Below, piece after piece: positions 53,826 to 60,988 of a stretch of DNA of 64,000 nt. Under the pieces are notes generated by a model. That model made no database searches and had not been told where the DNA came from. It saw nothing but the letters and a program-made list of their open reading frames with translations. Position numbers and translations under genes: made by a program. Source of the stretch: Bin87 sp963668585 (GTDB taxonomy: Bacteria; Chloroflexota; Dehalococcoidia; Lucifugimonadales; UBA3495); contig OY764869.1 in NCBI GenBank assembly GCA_963668585.1, forward strand, positions 3,224,001-3,288,000. The letters run 5' to 3'. The number at the start of each line of letters is the position of its first letter. The stretch's first letter is position 1.

Positions 53826-55328
53826 CTAGTGGTTGCGGTGTCCATGGTCGCCGTGCCCGTGCCCATGATCGTCGTGGCCGCCGTGGCCATCGCCGTGCCC
53901 ATGATCGTCGTGCCCGTGCCCGCCGTGATCTCCGTGGCCGCCGTGGCCCTGATCACCGTGACCATCGTGATGGTCGGGTTCGGTCGCAGGCTGAGGCAGG
54001 CGTATTACGGCCAGCAGCAGGGCTGCGATCAGATACAGCGCGGCGGTGTAGTAGAAAAGATAGTCGTAGTTGATGCCGTAGAGCCATCCCGCGATGATCG
54101 GGGACGCGGCGCTGAGGATGAACCGCGAGGTTGAAAGCAGCCCCAATGTGGTCGCTGCGGTTCCTTCGCGCACGATGTCCATCGCTGCGGCCGTCAGGAT
54201 GGGCTGGTCGCTGTACAGGAACAGGCCCAGGGCGGCAAGCAGGATGGTCATGATCGCCAGATCGGAACCGAGGGGAGCCATCAGCAGCGTGACCACCGCC
54301 AGGAAGAGCATTCCCGGAATGAGCACGATCTTACGGTTCAATCGGTCGGAGAGGTAGCCCATCACCGGGCTGGCGAAGATGCCCACCAACACCAGCAGAC
54401 CGACGAGGGACCCGCGTATGAACAGGTTCTCGAAGCTGCGATGCTCGGTGAGCGTGCTCCCCAGGTTCAACTCGTCCACCAAGTACAGGGGCAGGACGGT
54501 GATGAACCCGATGTAGGCCATTCCCCTGAGGCCGGCAACCACCGTGATTCCCCAAACCCGAGGATTGCGAACCAGTAGTTTGGTCTCGGCAATCTGCATC
54601 TGCATCGTGCTGGCGGCGCGTTCTTCCACCGCCGCCTGCGCACGTTGCCCGATGTCCCGGAAGGCCCAGAAGACCAGGAAGGCCAGGAATATGGGCACTG
54701 CTGCGTAGATCGTGATGATGGCCTGCCACGCCAGCACGGACAGCAACGCCCCGGTCAGGACCGGGCCGATCACATCACCGATGTTGCCTCCCACACCGTG
54801 CAGGGACAGCACGGAGCCGCGCCGGTGGGTGAAGTGGGACGATAACGCTGCCATCGCGGGCAGGTGCCACACCGACGCGGCGATGGCTACGACCGCCATG
54901 CCTATGATAAGCAGCGCGTAACCCGCCGGATTCAGTGTGGTGGCCGAAGGCGACGAGACCCACGAGGCGCCCGGAACCTGCCATCCCGCCGAGGCCATTA
55001 GGAGCCAGCCTACACCGAACATGGCCATGCACACGGCCATTACCCAGCCCCAGTAGCGGCGCAGTACGTCGGTGAGCACTCCGCCCGGCAGAGCCACCAC
55101 GCCGGAGGCAATCTCACGAGTGGTCTGGAGGCTGGTGGCGGCAATTATGCTGCCTCCCAGCAGCAGATCGCGGACCTCCGGAAGGACCACGATGAAACTC
55201 TGGGCGATTGAGTGAAAAACGCCGTGCCCGCTGGACAGCCCGCCGATGACGAAGGCGGCGCCTCGACGGAATCCGGTGCGGCCCTCCGTTGCCGGAGGGG
55301 CGGCGTGATGGTGATGAGCGTGCGCCAT
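53826..55328 (-). CDS. MFS transporter with histidine-rich termini, probably metal-linked
   Basis: 500 aa. The N-terminus is MAHAHHHHAAPP. The 12-helix MFS core follows, with GGVLTDVLRRYWGWVMAVCMA, LSLHGVGGNIGDVIGPVLTGALL and GYLSDRLNRKIVLIPGM. The last 48 residues are almost only His, Gly and Asp in HGHD/HGDH-type repeats. Such tails bind Zn or Ni in metal transporters and chaperones. It lies 49 nt after znuB as the last gene of the zur-znuACB unit, so zinc or another divalent metal, or a metallophore, is the likely cargo (inference). Confidence 0.87.
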   Translation of the reverse strand: MAHAHHHHAAPPATEGRTGFRRGAAFVIGGLSSGHGVFHSIAQSFIVVLPEVRDLLLGGSIIAATSLQTTREIASGVVALPGGVLTDVLRRYWGWVMAVCMAMFGVGWLLMASAGWQVPGASWVSSPSATTLNPAGYALLIIGMAVVAIAASVWHLPAMAALSSHFTHRRGSVLSLHGVGGNIGDVIGPVLTGALLSVLAWQAIITIYAAVPIFLAFLVFWAFRDIGQRAQAAVEERAASTMQMQIAETKLLVRNPRVWGITVVAGLRGMAYIGFITVLPLYLVDELNLGSTLTEHRSFENLFIRGSLVGLLVLVGIFASPVMGYLSDRLNRKIVLIPGMLFLAVVTLLMAPLGSDLAIMTILLAALGLFLYSDQPILTAAAMDIVREGTAATTLGLLSTSRFILSAASPIIAGWLYGINYDYLFYYTAALYLIAALLLAVIRLPQPATEPDHHDGHGDQGHGGHGDHGGHGHDDHGHGDGHGGHDDHGHGHGDHGHRNH

Positions 55329-55377
55329 AGCGACCTCCTGTGGCCGTGGTTGCCGGTTGCGCGACTACGCGGTGATT

Positions 55378-56250
55378 TTACTCGAAAGTTCCGCTGGATT
55401 CACGGGGCAGTTGTGTGAGGGTTGTACCTGGACCGGACGAAAGCAATCCGCGGATCTTTGTCCAACACAGTACCGCCACAAACAGGGCCGCGGAGAGCAG
55501 GACTACACTGGCCCCGGATGATACATCAACGAAGTAGCTTATGTAGATACCCAATACGGCACAGATTACGCCGATTCCGGTGGATAGCATCGTCATTTTC
55601 AGAAAACTGTTGGTGAGGAGGCGGGCTACGATTGGCGGAATAACCACGGCGGCCGCGATCATGGTTACTCCCAGAACCTGCATGGAAACGACGATGGTTC
55701 CGGCCAGGAGAAGCGAGAACAGCGTGTCAACCCACGCGGTCGGCACACCGTAGAACTGGGCCACGTCAGGGTCGAAGGTGGCGAACAGAAAGAGCTTGTA
55801 GGCGAAAAAGAACACGACGAACACCAGGAAGGAAACCACAGCGATGGCAATCAATTCTTCCGTATCAACACCCAGAACACTGCCCCAAAGCGAAGCTTCG
55901 AAATCGCGGGTGAAGCTACCATACCGGCTGATGATGGCGATGCCGAGGGCGAAACTCGCCGTGGTTACGATGCCAATCGCAGCGTCAGACCCTATGGGGT
56001 TCCTGCGAGTGGTCCAGGCAATCAGCAATGCGGACAGGAATCCCCATGTGGTGGCTCCGACAAAAAAGTTGATGGACATGATCCAGCTGACCACCGCGCC
56101 CCCGAAGATGGCATGGGACAGGCCGTGTCCGATGTATGACATTCCCCGCAGAACGATGTACACGCCCATCAGGCCGCACAGCCCACCCACCAGAACCGCC
56201 GCGATTATTGCGCGCACGAAGAAGCCAAACTCGAAGGGTTCCAGCAACAA
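55378..56250 (-). CDS. znuB: Zinc/manganese-type ABC permease ZnuB
   Basis: 290 aa. MLLEPFEFGFFVRAIIAAVLVGGLCGLMGVYIVLRGMSY..HGLSHAIFGG is the ABC-3 permease start, and VLGVTMIAAAVVIPPIVARLLT the late helix block. About 8-9 helices. It starts immediately after the znuC stop (no spacer). Inner-membrane channel of the importer. Confidence 0.92.
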   Translation of the reverse strand: MLLEPFEFGFFVRAIIAAVLVGGLCGLMGVYIVLRGMSYIGHGLSHAIFGGAVVSWIMSINFFVGATTWGFLSALLIAWTTRRNPIGSDAAIGIVTTASFALGIAIISRYGSFTRDFEASLWGSVLGVDTEELIAIAVVSFLVFVVFFFAYKLFLFATFDPDVAQFYGVPTAWVDTLFSLLLAGTIVVSMQVLGVTMIAAAVVIPPIVARLLTNSFLKMTMLSTGIGVICAVLGIYISYFVDVSSGASVVLLSAALFVAVLCWTKIRGLLSSGPGTTLTQLPRESSGTFE

Positions 56251-57204
56251 TTACCCGTCTCCGTCGGAATCGGCGCCGTGGTGATGATGCGTTGGGACGT
56301 TGTCCCGCGTGAGGTGCACGTGAGGAAGGACAGCCTCACGGTGGCTGTCATCAGGCACGGTGGCCAGGGGTTCCTCTCCGTTGCGGTCTATCCAGAAATG
56401 CGCGCTTTCAGCCACCATGGTCATACCCTGATACTGGATCACCGGCATTTCGGCTCCGTACACTTCCCTCAGGATGTGCGGCGTGATAACCCGGTGCGGC
56501 GGACCATCGGCCACTATGGAACCATTCAGGCAGACGATCCGGGGCAGATGTACCGCAACGGCGTTTATCTCATGGGTGGTGAGGATTATGGTAACGCCCG
56601 CGTGGTTGAGATCGTGGAGCAGGTGCATGACGTCGTCGCGGGTTTTGACGTCCACGCCTGAGGTCGGTTCGTCCAGCAACAGCAATTCCGGGTTGCTGAC
56701 CAGGGCACGAGCCAGGAATACGCGCTGCTGCTGCCCGCCGGACAGTTGCCGGATGTGCCGTTTCGCCAGATCTGCAATGCCCAACCGCTGCATCATCTCA
56801 TGAGCCATTTCGCGTTCCTGCTTGCGGAACCAGGGAAACCACGCATTCGACATTGTGCGTCCCATCATCACCGTTTCTTCCACGGTCACGGGAAAGTTCC
56901 AGTCGATGGTTTCCAACTGCGGCACATAGCCTGCGCGGTTGCGGCGGCCACGGACCGGTTTGTCGTCCACCCGCACCTCGCCAGACTGCACGTCGGCGGC
57001 GCCCAGTATGGTGCGCAACAGCGTGGTCTTCCCGGAGCCGCTGGGTCCCAAGAGCCCCACGAAGTCTCCTGGGATGACGCGAATGCTGACGTCAGTCAGC
57101 ACGCGGGACCGGTTGTATCCGGCGGATACGTTTTTCAATTCCACCACCGGGCGAGCATCGGGATCGGGGCGATGTAGATGTTCCAGTTCGGGCGGGTGGA
57201 GCAT
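56251..57204 (-). CDS. znuC: Zinc/manganese-type ABC ATPase ZnuC with His-rich tail
   Basis: 317 aa, longer than the usual 240-260. Walker A GPSGSGKT at 53-60, RAGYVPQLETIDWNFPVTVEETVMMG characteristic of the Mn/Zn ATPases, signature LSGGQQQRV and Walker B LLLLDEPTSGVD. The extra C-terminal 60 residues include HVHLTRDNVPTHHHHGADSD, a probable metal-binding tail. It follows znuA by 59 nt and abuts znuB. Confidence 0.92.
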   Translation of the reverse strand: MLHPPELEHLHRPDPDARPVVELKNVSAGYNRSRVLTDVSIRVIPGDFVGLLGPSGSGKTTLLRTILGAADVQSGEVRVDDKPVRGRRNRAGYVPQLETIDWNFPVTVEETVMMGRTMSNAWFPWFRKQEREMAHEMMQRLGIADLAKRHIRQLSGGQQQRVFLARALVSNPELLLLDEPTSGVDVKTRDDVMHLLHDLNHAGVTIILTTHEINAVAVHLPRIVCLNGSIVADGPPHRVITPHILREVYGAEMPVIQYQGMTMVAESAHFWIDRNGEEPLATVPDDSHREAVLPHVHLTRDNVPTHHHHGADSDGDG

Positions 57205-57263
57205 GCAGGCCTGGCTTTGGCTATCGTTCCCGGAATCGCGCCGCTGACGGATTCATTGAACGG

Positions 57264-58319
57264 CTACTGGGGATAAACGGCGGTGGACGTCCCTTCAAAC
57301 ACCTGCGAGACATCAACATCGTCAAGCGCGGATGCATCACCGCCAAGGGCCGGTATCATGATGCGGAGATTGGTCACTGCCAACCCAAGGTAGCTATGGT
57401 CAGGGTCGCCCGGGCCGCCGGGCAGGTCGTCGTCGCTCAACTCATCGATATACACGGCGCCGGACTCAGCGGCGATGGTGCGCATGACATCGCTTGGGAA
57501 GACCTCAGATCCGAAAACGGCTGGGATGCCCCGCGATTCTATTTGCGAAATTAGATCGGCGACTTCGCGCGCAGACGGTTCCGAGAAATCCGAGGGTTGC
57601 ACCGCGCCGATCACGGTGAGGCCGTAGCGCTCGGCGAAATAGGCCCAGGAGTCGTGGTAGGTCAGCAACTGGCGGTTTCCCTCCGGGACGGTGGGGATAG
57701 CGGTTTTGATCGCGGCATCCAACGTCGCAATCCGGCCAGCGAATGCGTCGTAATTGGCTGAGTAATACTCCCCGTTTGCCGGGTCCGCTGCGGTCAACTC
57801 ATCCCGAACGATTTCAGCGTACTCGAGAGTCAGTATGGGATCGGGCCAGAGGTGTGGGTTGGGATGCCCCGCCTCCTCCGGGAAGGAAAAGTCGAACTGC
57901 CACTGGTCCCTGGTGACGGTTTGCTCACCCAGGCTGATGATGGCGGCGCCCGATTTGAGGTTGGCCTCCGCCATTTCTAGGGTTGGCTCCTCCAGGAACA
58001 GCCCGTTTAGGAAAATCAGGTCGGCCTGGGACAGGGTCGCGGCGACGGACGGGGCCGGTTCGAAGGTATGCGAATTGACACCCTCGGGCACGACACCCTG
58101 GAGGGTGATACGCGTGCCACCGATATTTTCCACCACGCTGGTGATGGGTGACACGGTGGAGACCACGTTCAACGTGGGTGTGGCGGTGTCGGAAGATGTG
58201 ACCGCCGGTTCGGATTGCGATGTCTGCGCCGATTCCGTCGGCGGTTCGCCAGCGCAAGCCAGCGAGAAAGCTACCACGGACAGCGTGGCAATGAGAATTG
58301 CAATCGCGCGGGGTTTCAA
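57264..58319 (-). CDS. znuA: Zinc/manganese-type ABC binding lipoprotein ZnuA (TroA family)
   Basis: About 351 aa. The lipobox FSLAC (Cys22) is well placed if TTG at 58319 is the start; no better start lies between it and the zur stop at 58351, so the start is tentative. TroA-family metal ligands are seen: His in NSHTFEPAP, His in NPHLWPDP, His in YHDSWAYFAERYGL and an Asp late in GDPDHSYLGL. The long His-rich loop of typical ZnuA is absent; His-rich segments occur instead in the ATPase and the MFS protein of the same operon. Zn is favoured over Mn by the Zur neighbour. Confidence 0.9.
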   Translation of the reverse strand: MKPRAIAILIATLSVVAFSLACAGEPPTESAQTSQSEPAVTSSDTATPTLNVVSTVSPITSVVENIGGTRITLQGVVPEGVNSHTFEPAPSVAATLSQADLIFLNGLFLEEPTLEMAEANLKSGAAIISLGEQTVTRDQWQFDFSFPEEAGHPNPHLWPDPILTLEYAEIVRDELTAADPANGEYYSANYDAFAGRIATLDAAIKTAIPTVPEGNRQLLTYHDSWAYFAERYGLTVIGAVQPSDFSEPSAREVADLISQIESRGIPAVFGSEVFPSDVMRTIAAESGAVYIDELSDDDLPGGPGDPDHSYLGLAVTNLRIMIPALGGDASALDDVDVSQVFEGTSTAVYPQ

Positions 58320-58350
58320 ACTAGGGAAAACTGCGGACAGGCGTTGCCGG

Positions 58351-58785
58351 TTATGCTGCGGTTGCGGACTGGCAGTTGGAGCACATGCCGCCGATGGTGA
58401 GGTTGTCGAGATCCGGGGTAAATCCAAATTCTTGCTCCAGGCGATGACTGAATTCGGCCAGGTAATCGGGACTGAGGGTTTGCACCGTGTCGCAGGCAGA
58501 ACACACCATGTGGTTGTGGCGGTTGTGCTGATCCGCCAGTTCGAAATGGAGCTTGTTGCCAATGGTCACTTCGGTTACCACGCCGAGGCGCTTCAGGAGT
58601 TGCAATGTACGGTAGATTGTGGCGAGGTCCACGTAGGGGTGCTGCTCTTTTGAAAGCGTCCAGACCTCGTCGGCGCCGATGTGGCCGGTCCGGCCAGCGA
58701 CGATGTCGAGGACGGACAGACGCTGAGGCGTCATCCGATAGCCTTCGGAGCGCAGGCGCGCCACTGCCGATTCATGTCCAGACAT
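58351..58785 (-). CDS. zur: Fur-family regulator, probably Zur
   Basis: 144 aa. MTPQRLSVLDIVAGRTGHIGADEVW and VDLATIYRTLQLLKRLGVV form the winged helix; the metal sites include the HNRHNHMVCSAC region (CxxC at 95/98) and C-terminal CSNC (135/138), the structural zinc. First gene of the operon with znuACB, so it most likely represses its own uptake operon when zinc is plentiful. Fur or Mur specificity cannot be excluded by sequence alone. Confidence 0.88.
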   Translation of the reverse strand: MSGHESAVARLRSEGYRMTPQRLSVLDIVAGRTGHIGADEVWTLSKEQHPYVDLATIYRTLQLLKRLGVVTEVTIGNKLHFELADQHNRHNHMVCSACDTVQTLSPDYLAEFSHRLEQEFGFTPDLDNLTIGGMCSNCQSATAA

Positions 58786-58811
58786 ACGCGATACACCGTT
58801 ATTGCATCAAT

Positions 58812-58851
58812 TTGTGCCAGCAAATGATAGCACAATATCGGCCTCCGTCAA
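58812..58851 (-). promoter_or_regulatory. Promoter and candidate Zur operator of the zur-znuACB operon
   Basis: Minus strand: TTGACG (58846-58851), 16-bp spacer, extended -10 TGCTATCAT (58824-58832). An inverted repeat TTGTGC-N12-GCACAA (58812-58835) spans the -10 box and transcription start. Its position suits repression by Zur; the half-site is not a published consensus that I recognise. Confidence 0.5.
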
Positions 58852-59039
58852 TACAAAAATTTGATGGAATCGGCCGGTTCGATTTCCGGAGTGTCTTTTA
58901 TCAAGTCCAATTACCATAGGCTCGTCCCGGTCAGCATAGCGCCAGGATGCACCAGAACGCTGAGGAGGTCCGAGGCCACAAAAACAGGGCGGGTCTGGGA
59001 CCTACCCCGGCTGGAGTCAACGGACCGCTATGGCGTGGA

Positions 59040-59516
59040 CTATGAAGCGTCGGCCGCAGAACCGCCGATGTGCAGACGACGGGTCTGGGCAGCCTCAGCG
59101 ACCGGCACGCAAACGGTGAGGACACCGTTTTCCAGGGCGACGGTGGCGTCGTCGAGGTTGAGGTCGCTGGGCAATCGGATAGCCCGGGAGAAACTCCCCG
59201 CCCGCCGTTCCCGCATCAGGTATTCCTCGCCTTCCTGAACCACCTCAGACTGGCGCGATGCCTTGACCGACAAAACCCGGTCCGGGCTGATGGATACGTC
59301 CACGTCGTCGGCAGTGAATCCAGGCAGAGACGCGCACACCGTCAGGGCGTCGTCGTTGCGTCGCACATCCATGGGGATGCTCCACGACTCGGTGGTGTGT
59401 TCCACGTCGTCGTCCAGGGGATCACCCCAACGGTGAGCCGTCCACATGGGATGGTTCATGAGGCCGCTGAAATTGCGCATTTCACGGAAGAGGTCCAATC
59501 GCTGCAAAGTGGTCAT
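59040..59516 (-). CDS. Hsp20 / alpha-crystallin small heat-shock protein
   Basis: 158 aa. Alpha-crystallin domain: IPMDVRRNDDALTVCASLPGFTADDVDVSIS, SVKASRQ, RERRAGSFSRAIRLPSDLN and the A.LENGVLTVCVP end. Holds unfolded proteins for refolding by other chaperones. A GGAGGTACC ribosome site precedes the ATG. Divergent from dnaJ-hspR-clpC across a shared 190-bp region with an operator-like array, so probably co-regulated by HspR. Confidence 0.94.
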   Translation of the reverse strand: MTTLQRLDLFREMRNFSGLMNHPMWTAHRWGDPLDDDVEHTTESWSIPMDVRRNDDALTVCASLPGFTADDVDVSISPDRVLSVKASRQSEVVQEGEEYLMRERRAGSFSRAIRLPSDLNLDDATVALENGVLTVCVPVAEAAQTRRLHIGGSAADAS

Positions 59517-59596
59517 ATGGTACCTCCATGATCACTGGCCCGCTGGCCGGGAGTGCCGTGCGCCGGTTTCCCGACTGACAGGTATCACTTTACAAA

Positions 59597-59624
59597 GTTG
59601 ATAGTATGTTATCAACTGTTGATA
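59597..59624. promoter_or_regulatory. Operator-like array between hsp20 and dnaJ
   Basis: Three heptamers: GTTGATA (59597-59603), six bases, TATCAAC (59610-59616), one T, GTTGATA (59618-59624). Adjacent pairs are perfect inverted repeats. HspR sites (HAIR) are heptamer inverted repeats with about 7-nt spacing but a different core. Because hspR is in the operon, this is the best candidate binding site for both directions. Confidence 0.6.
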
Positions 59625-59637
59625 TCGATAGCCATCA

Positions 59638-59653
59638 TATAATTGCCTATAAT
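59638..59653 (+). promoter_or_regulatory. Two -10 boxes of the dnaJ operon
   Basis: TATAAT at 59638-59643 and again at 59648-59653, exactly 10 bp apart, just downstream of the heptamer array. The ATG is at 59707, giving leaders of about 50-60 nt. Confidence 0.55.
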
Positions 59654-59706
59654 ACCATCCTGATGTATGATGTCATCAGTGACAATCCAACGCAACGAGC
59701 CACGAT

Positions 59707-60615
59707 ATGAGCGATTACTACGACATTCTTGGAGTGCCGCGCACTGCCGACGAGCGTGAAATACGCCAAGCGTATCGCAAACTGGCGCGGCAATACCATC
59801 CCGACGTGAACCCGGGCGACGACGCGTCGGCCGAACGGTTCAAAACTATCAATGCTGCGTATGAGGTGCTGTCGGACGCAGACAAGCGCGCCAAGTACGA
59901 CCGGTACGGCGACAACTGGCAGCACGCTGAACACTTTGAGCAGCAGGGCAGTCCGGACTTTTCGCAGTTTTTCAGGGGCGGAGAGCCCAGAGGACGTCGG
60001 GGCGGCGTTTCGTTCTCATCCGGAGGCGAATTCCTCTCGGATATTCTCGGAGGCCTGGGCGGTTTCTCGGACTTCGGCGGCATCGGAGAGCGCATGCGAC
60101 CGCGACCGGCCGAAGTGCCCGTGGACATCACTTTGGAAGAGGCGGACGCCGGCACCACCAGACGGGTGAACCTCCCCGATGGCCGCCGCCTGGAAGTCAA
60201 GATACCGGCCGGCATCGGCGATGGTGGACGGGTTCACTTCGCAGCCGGCAACGAATCGGGCGGAGAGTTCAACCTGGTGGTGTCGGTGATGTCGCATCCA
60301 ACCTTCACGCGCCGGGGAGACGACCTGCGCGCCACGGTGGACATCCCCATGCTGGATGCCGTATTGGGCGGAACCGCCATGGTGAAAACCCTGCGCGGTC
60401 AAATTGAACTGACCCTTCCGCCGGGAACACAAAACGGCCGGAGGTTCCGGTTGGCCGGTCAGGGCATGGCGCGGCTGAACGACCCCGAACGGAGGGGGAA
60501 CCTTTTCGCCACCGTCAACGTGACCCTGCCAATCGACCTGACCGACGAACAACGGAATTTGTTTGAACAACTGCGAGACACGGAGGTAGCGAGCGAAGCA
60601 ACGGGGGAGGAGTAG
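59707..60615 (+). CDS. DnaJ/CbpA-type J-domain co-chaperone (no zinc finger)
   Basis: 302 aa. J domain YYDILGVPRTADEREIRQAY with the HPD triad at 31-33, a Gly/Phe/Arg-rich linker (about 80-130) and the C-terminal substrate-binding domain VPVDITLEEADAGTTRRV, LPDGRRLEVKIPAGI. The CxxCxGxG zinc repeats of DnaJ are absent, so this is the CbpA (type II) kind. It stimulates DnaK ATPase. First gene of a heat-shock operon with hspR and clpC; no dnaK is in the window. Confidence 0.93.
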   Translation: MSDYYDILGVPRTADEREIRQAYRKLARQYHPDVNPGDDASAERFKTINAAYEVLSDADKRAKYDRYGDNWQHAEHFEQQGSPDFSQFFRGGEPRGRRGGVSFSSGGEFLSDILGGLGGFSDFGGIGERMRPRPAEVPVDITLEEADAGTTRRVNLPDGRRLEVKIPAGIGDGGRVHFAAGNESGGEFNLVVSVMSHPTFTRRGDDLRATVDIPMLDAVLGGTAMVKTLRGQIELTLPPGTQNGRRFRLAGQGMARLNDPERRGNLFATVNVTLPIDLTDEQRNLFEQLRDTEVASEATGEE

Positions 60616-60620
60616 CTTGA

Positions 60621-60971
60621 ATGATGCAGAATGACAGTTTCGCGACCGAACCCTGCTTCGTGATCAGCGTGGCCGCGCGCATGGTGGGGCTGCACGCGCA
60701 GACCCTCAGATACTACGAGAGAGTCGGATTGGTAATGCCGTCGAGGTCCGGCGGACGTCAACGCCTATATTCGGTGGCGGACGTGGAACGGCTACGACGG
60801 ATCAAGACATTCACCGACGAAATGGGAGCCAACCTTGCAGGAGCGGAGATCGCACTGAAACTAATCGACAGGATAAATGAACTGGAAGCACAGATTGAGA
60901 CGCTAACCCAGGAAGTGGCGCGATTGAGATCCACTGAGGGCAACCGATCTTCGCGTCTCACCAACAAATAG
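60621..60971 (+). CDS. hspR: HspR-type MerR-family heat-shock repressor
   Basis: 116 aa. CFVISVAARMVGLHAQTLRYYERVGLV is the winged-HTH of HspR, followed by the wing GGRQRLYS and a C-terminal coiled coil LIDRINELEAQIETL. HspR represses chaperone genes and needs DnaK as co-repressor in actinobacteria. It starts 5 nt after dnaJ and 17 nt before clpC. Likely target: the heptamer array upstream of the operon. Confidence 0.92.
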   Translation: MMQNDSFATEPCFVISVAARMVGLHAQTLRYYERVGLVMPSRSGGRQRLYSVADVERLRRIKTFTDEMGANLAGAEIALKLIDRINELEAQIETLTQEVARLRSTEGNRSSRLTNK

Positions 60972-60988
60972 ATGAGGAGGCGCCAGAT

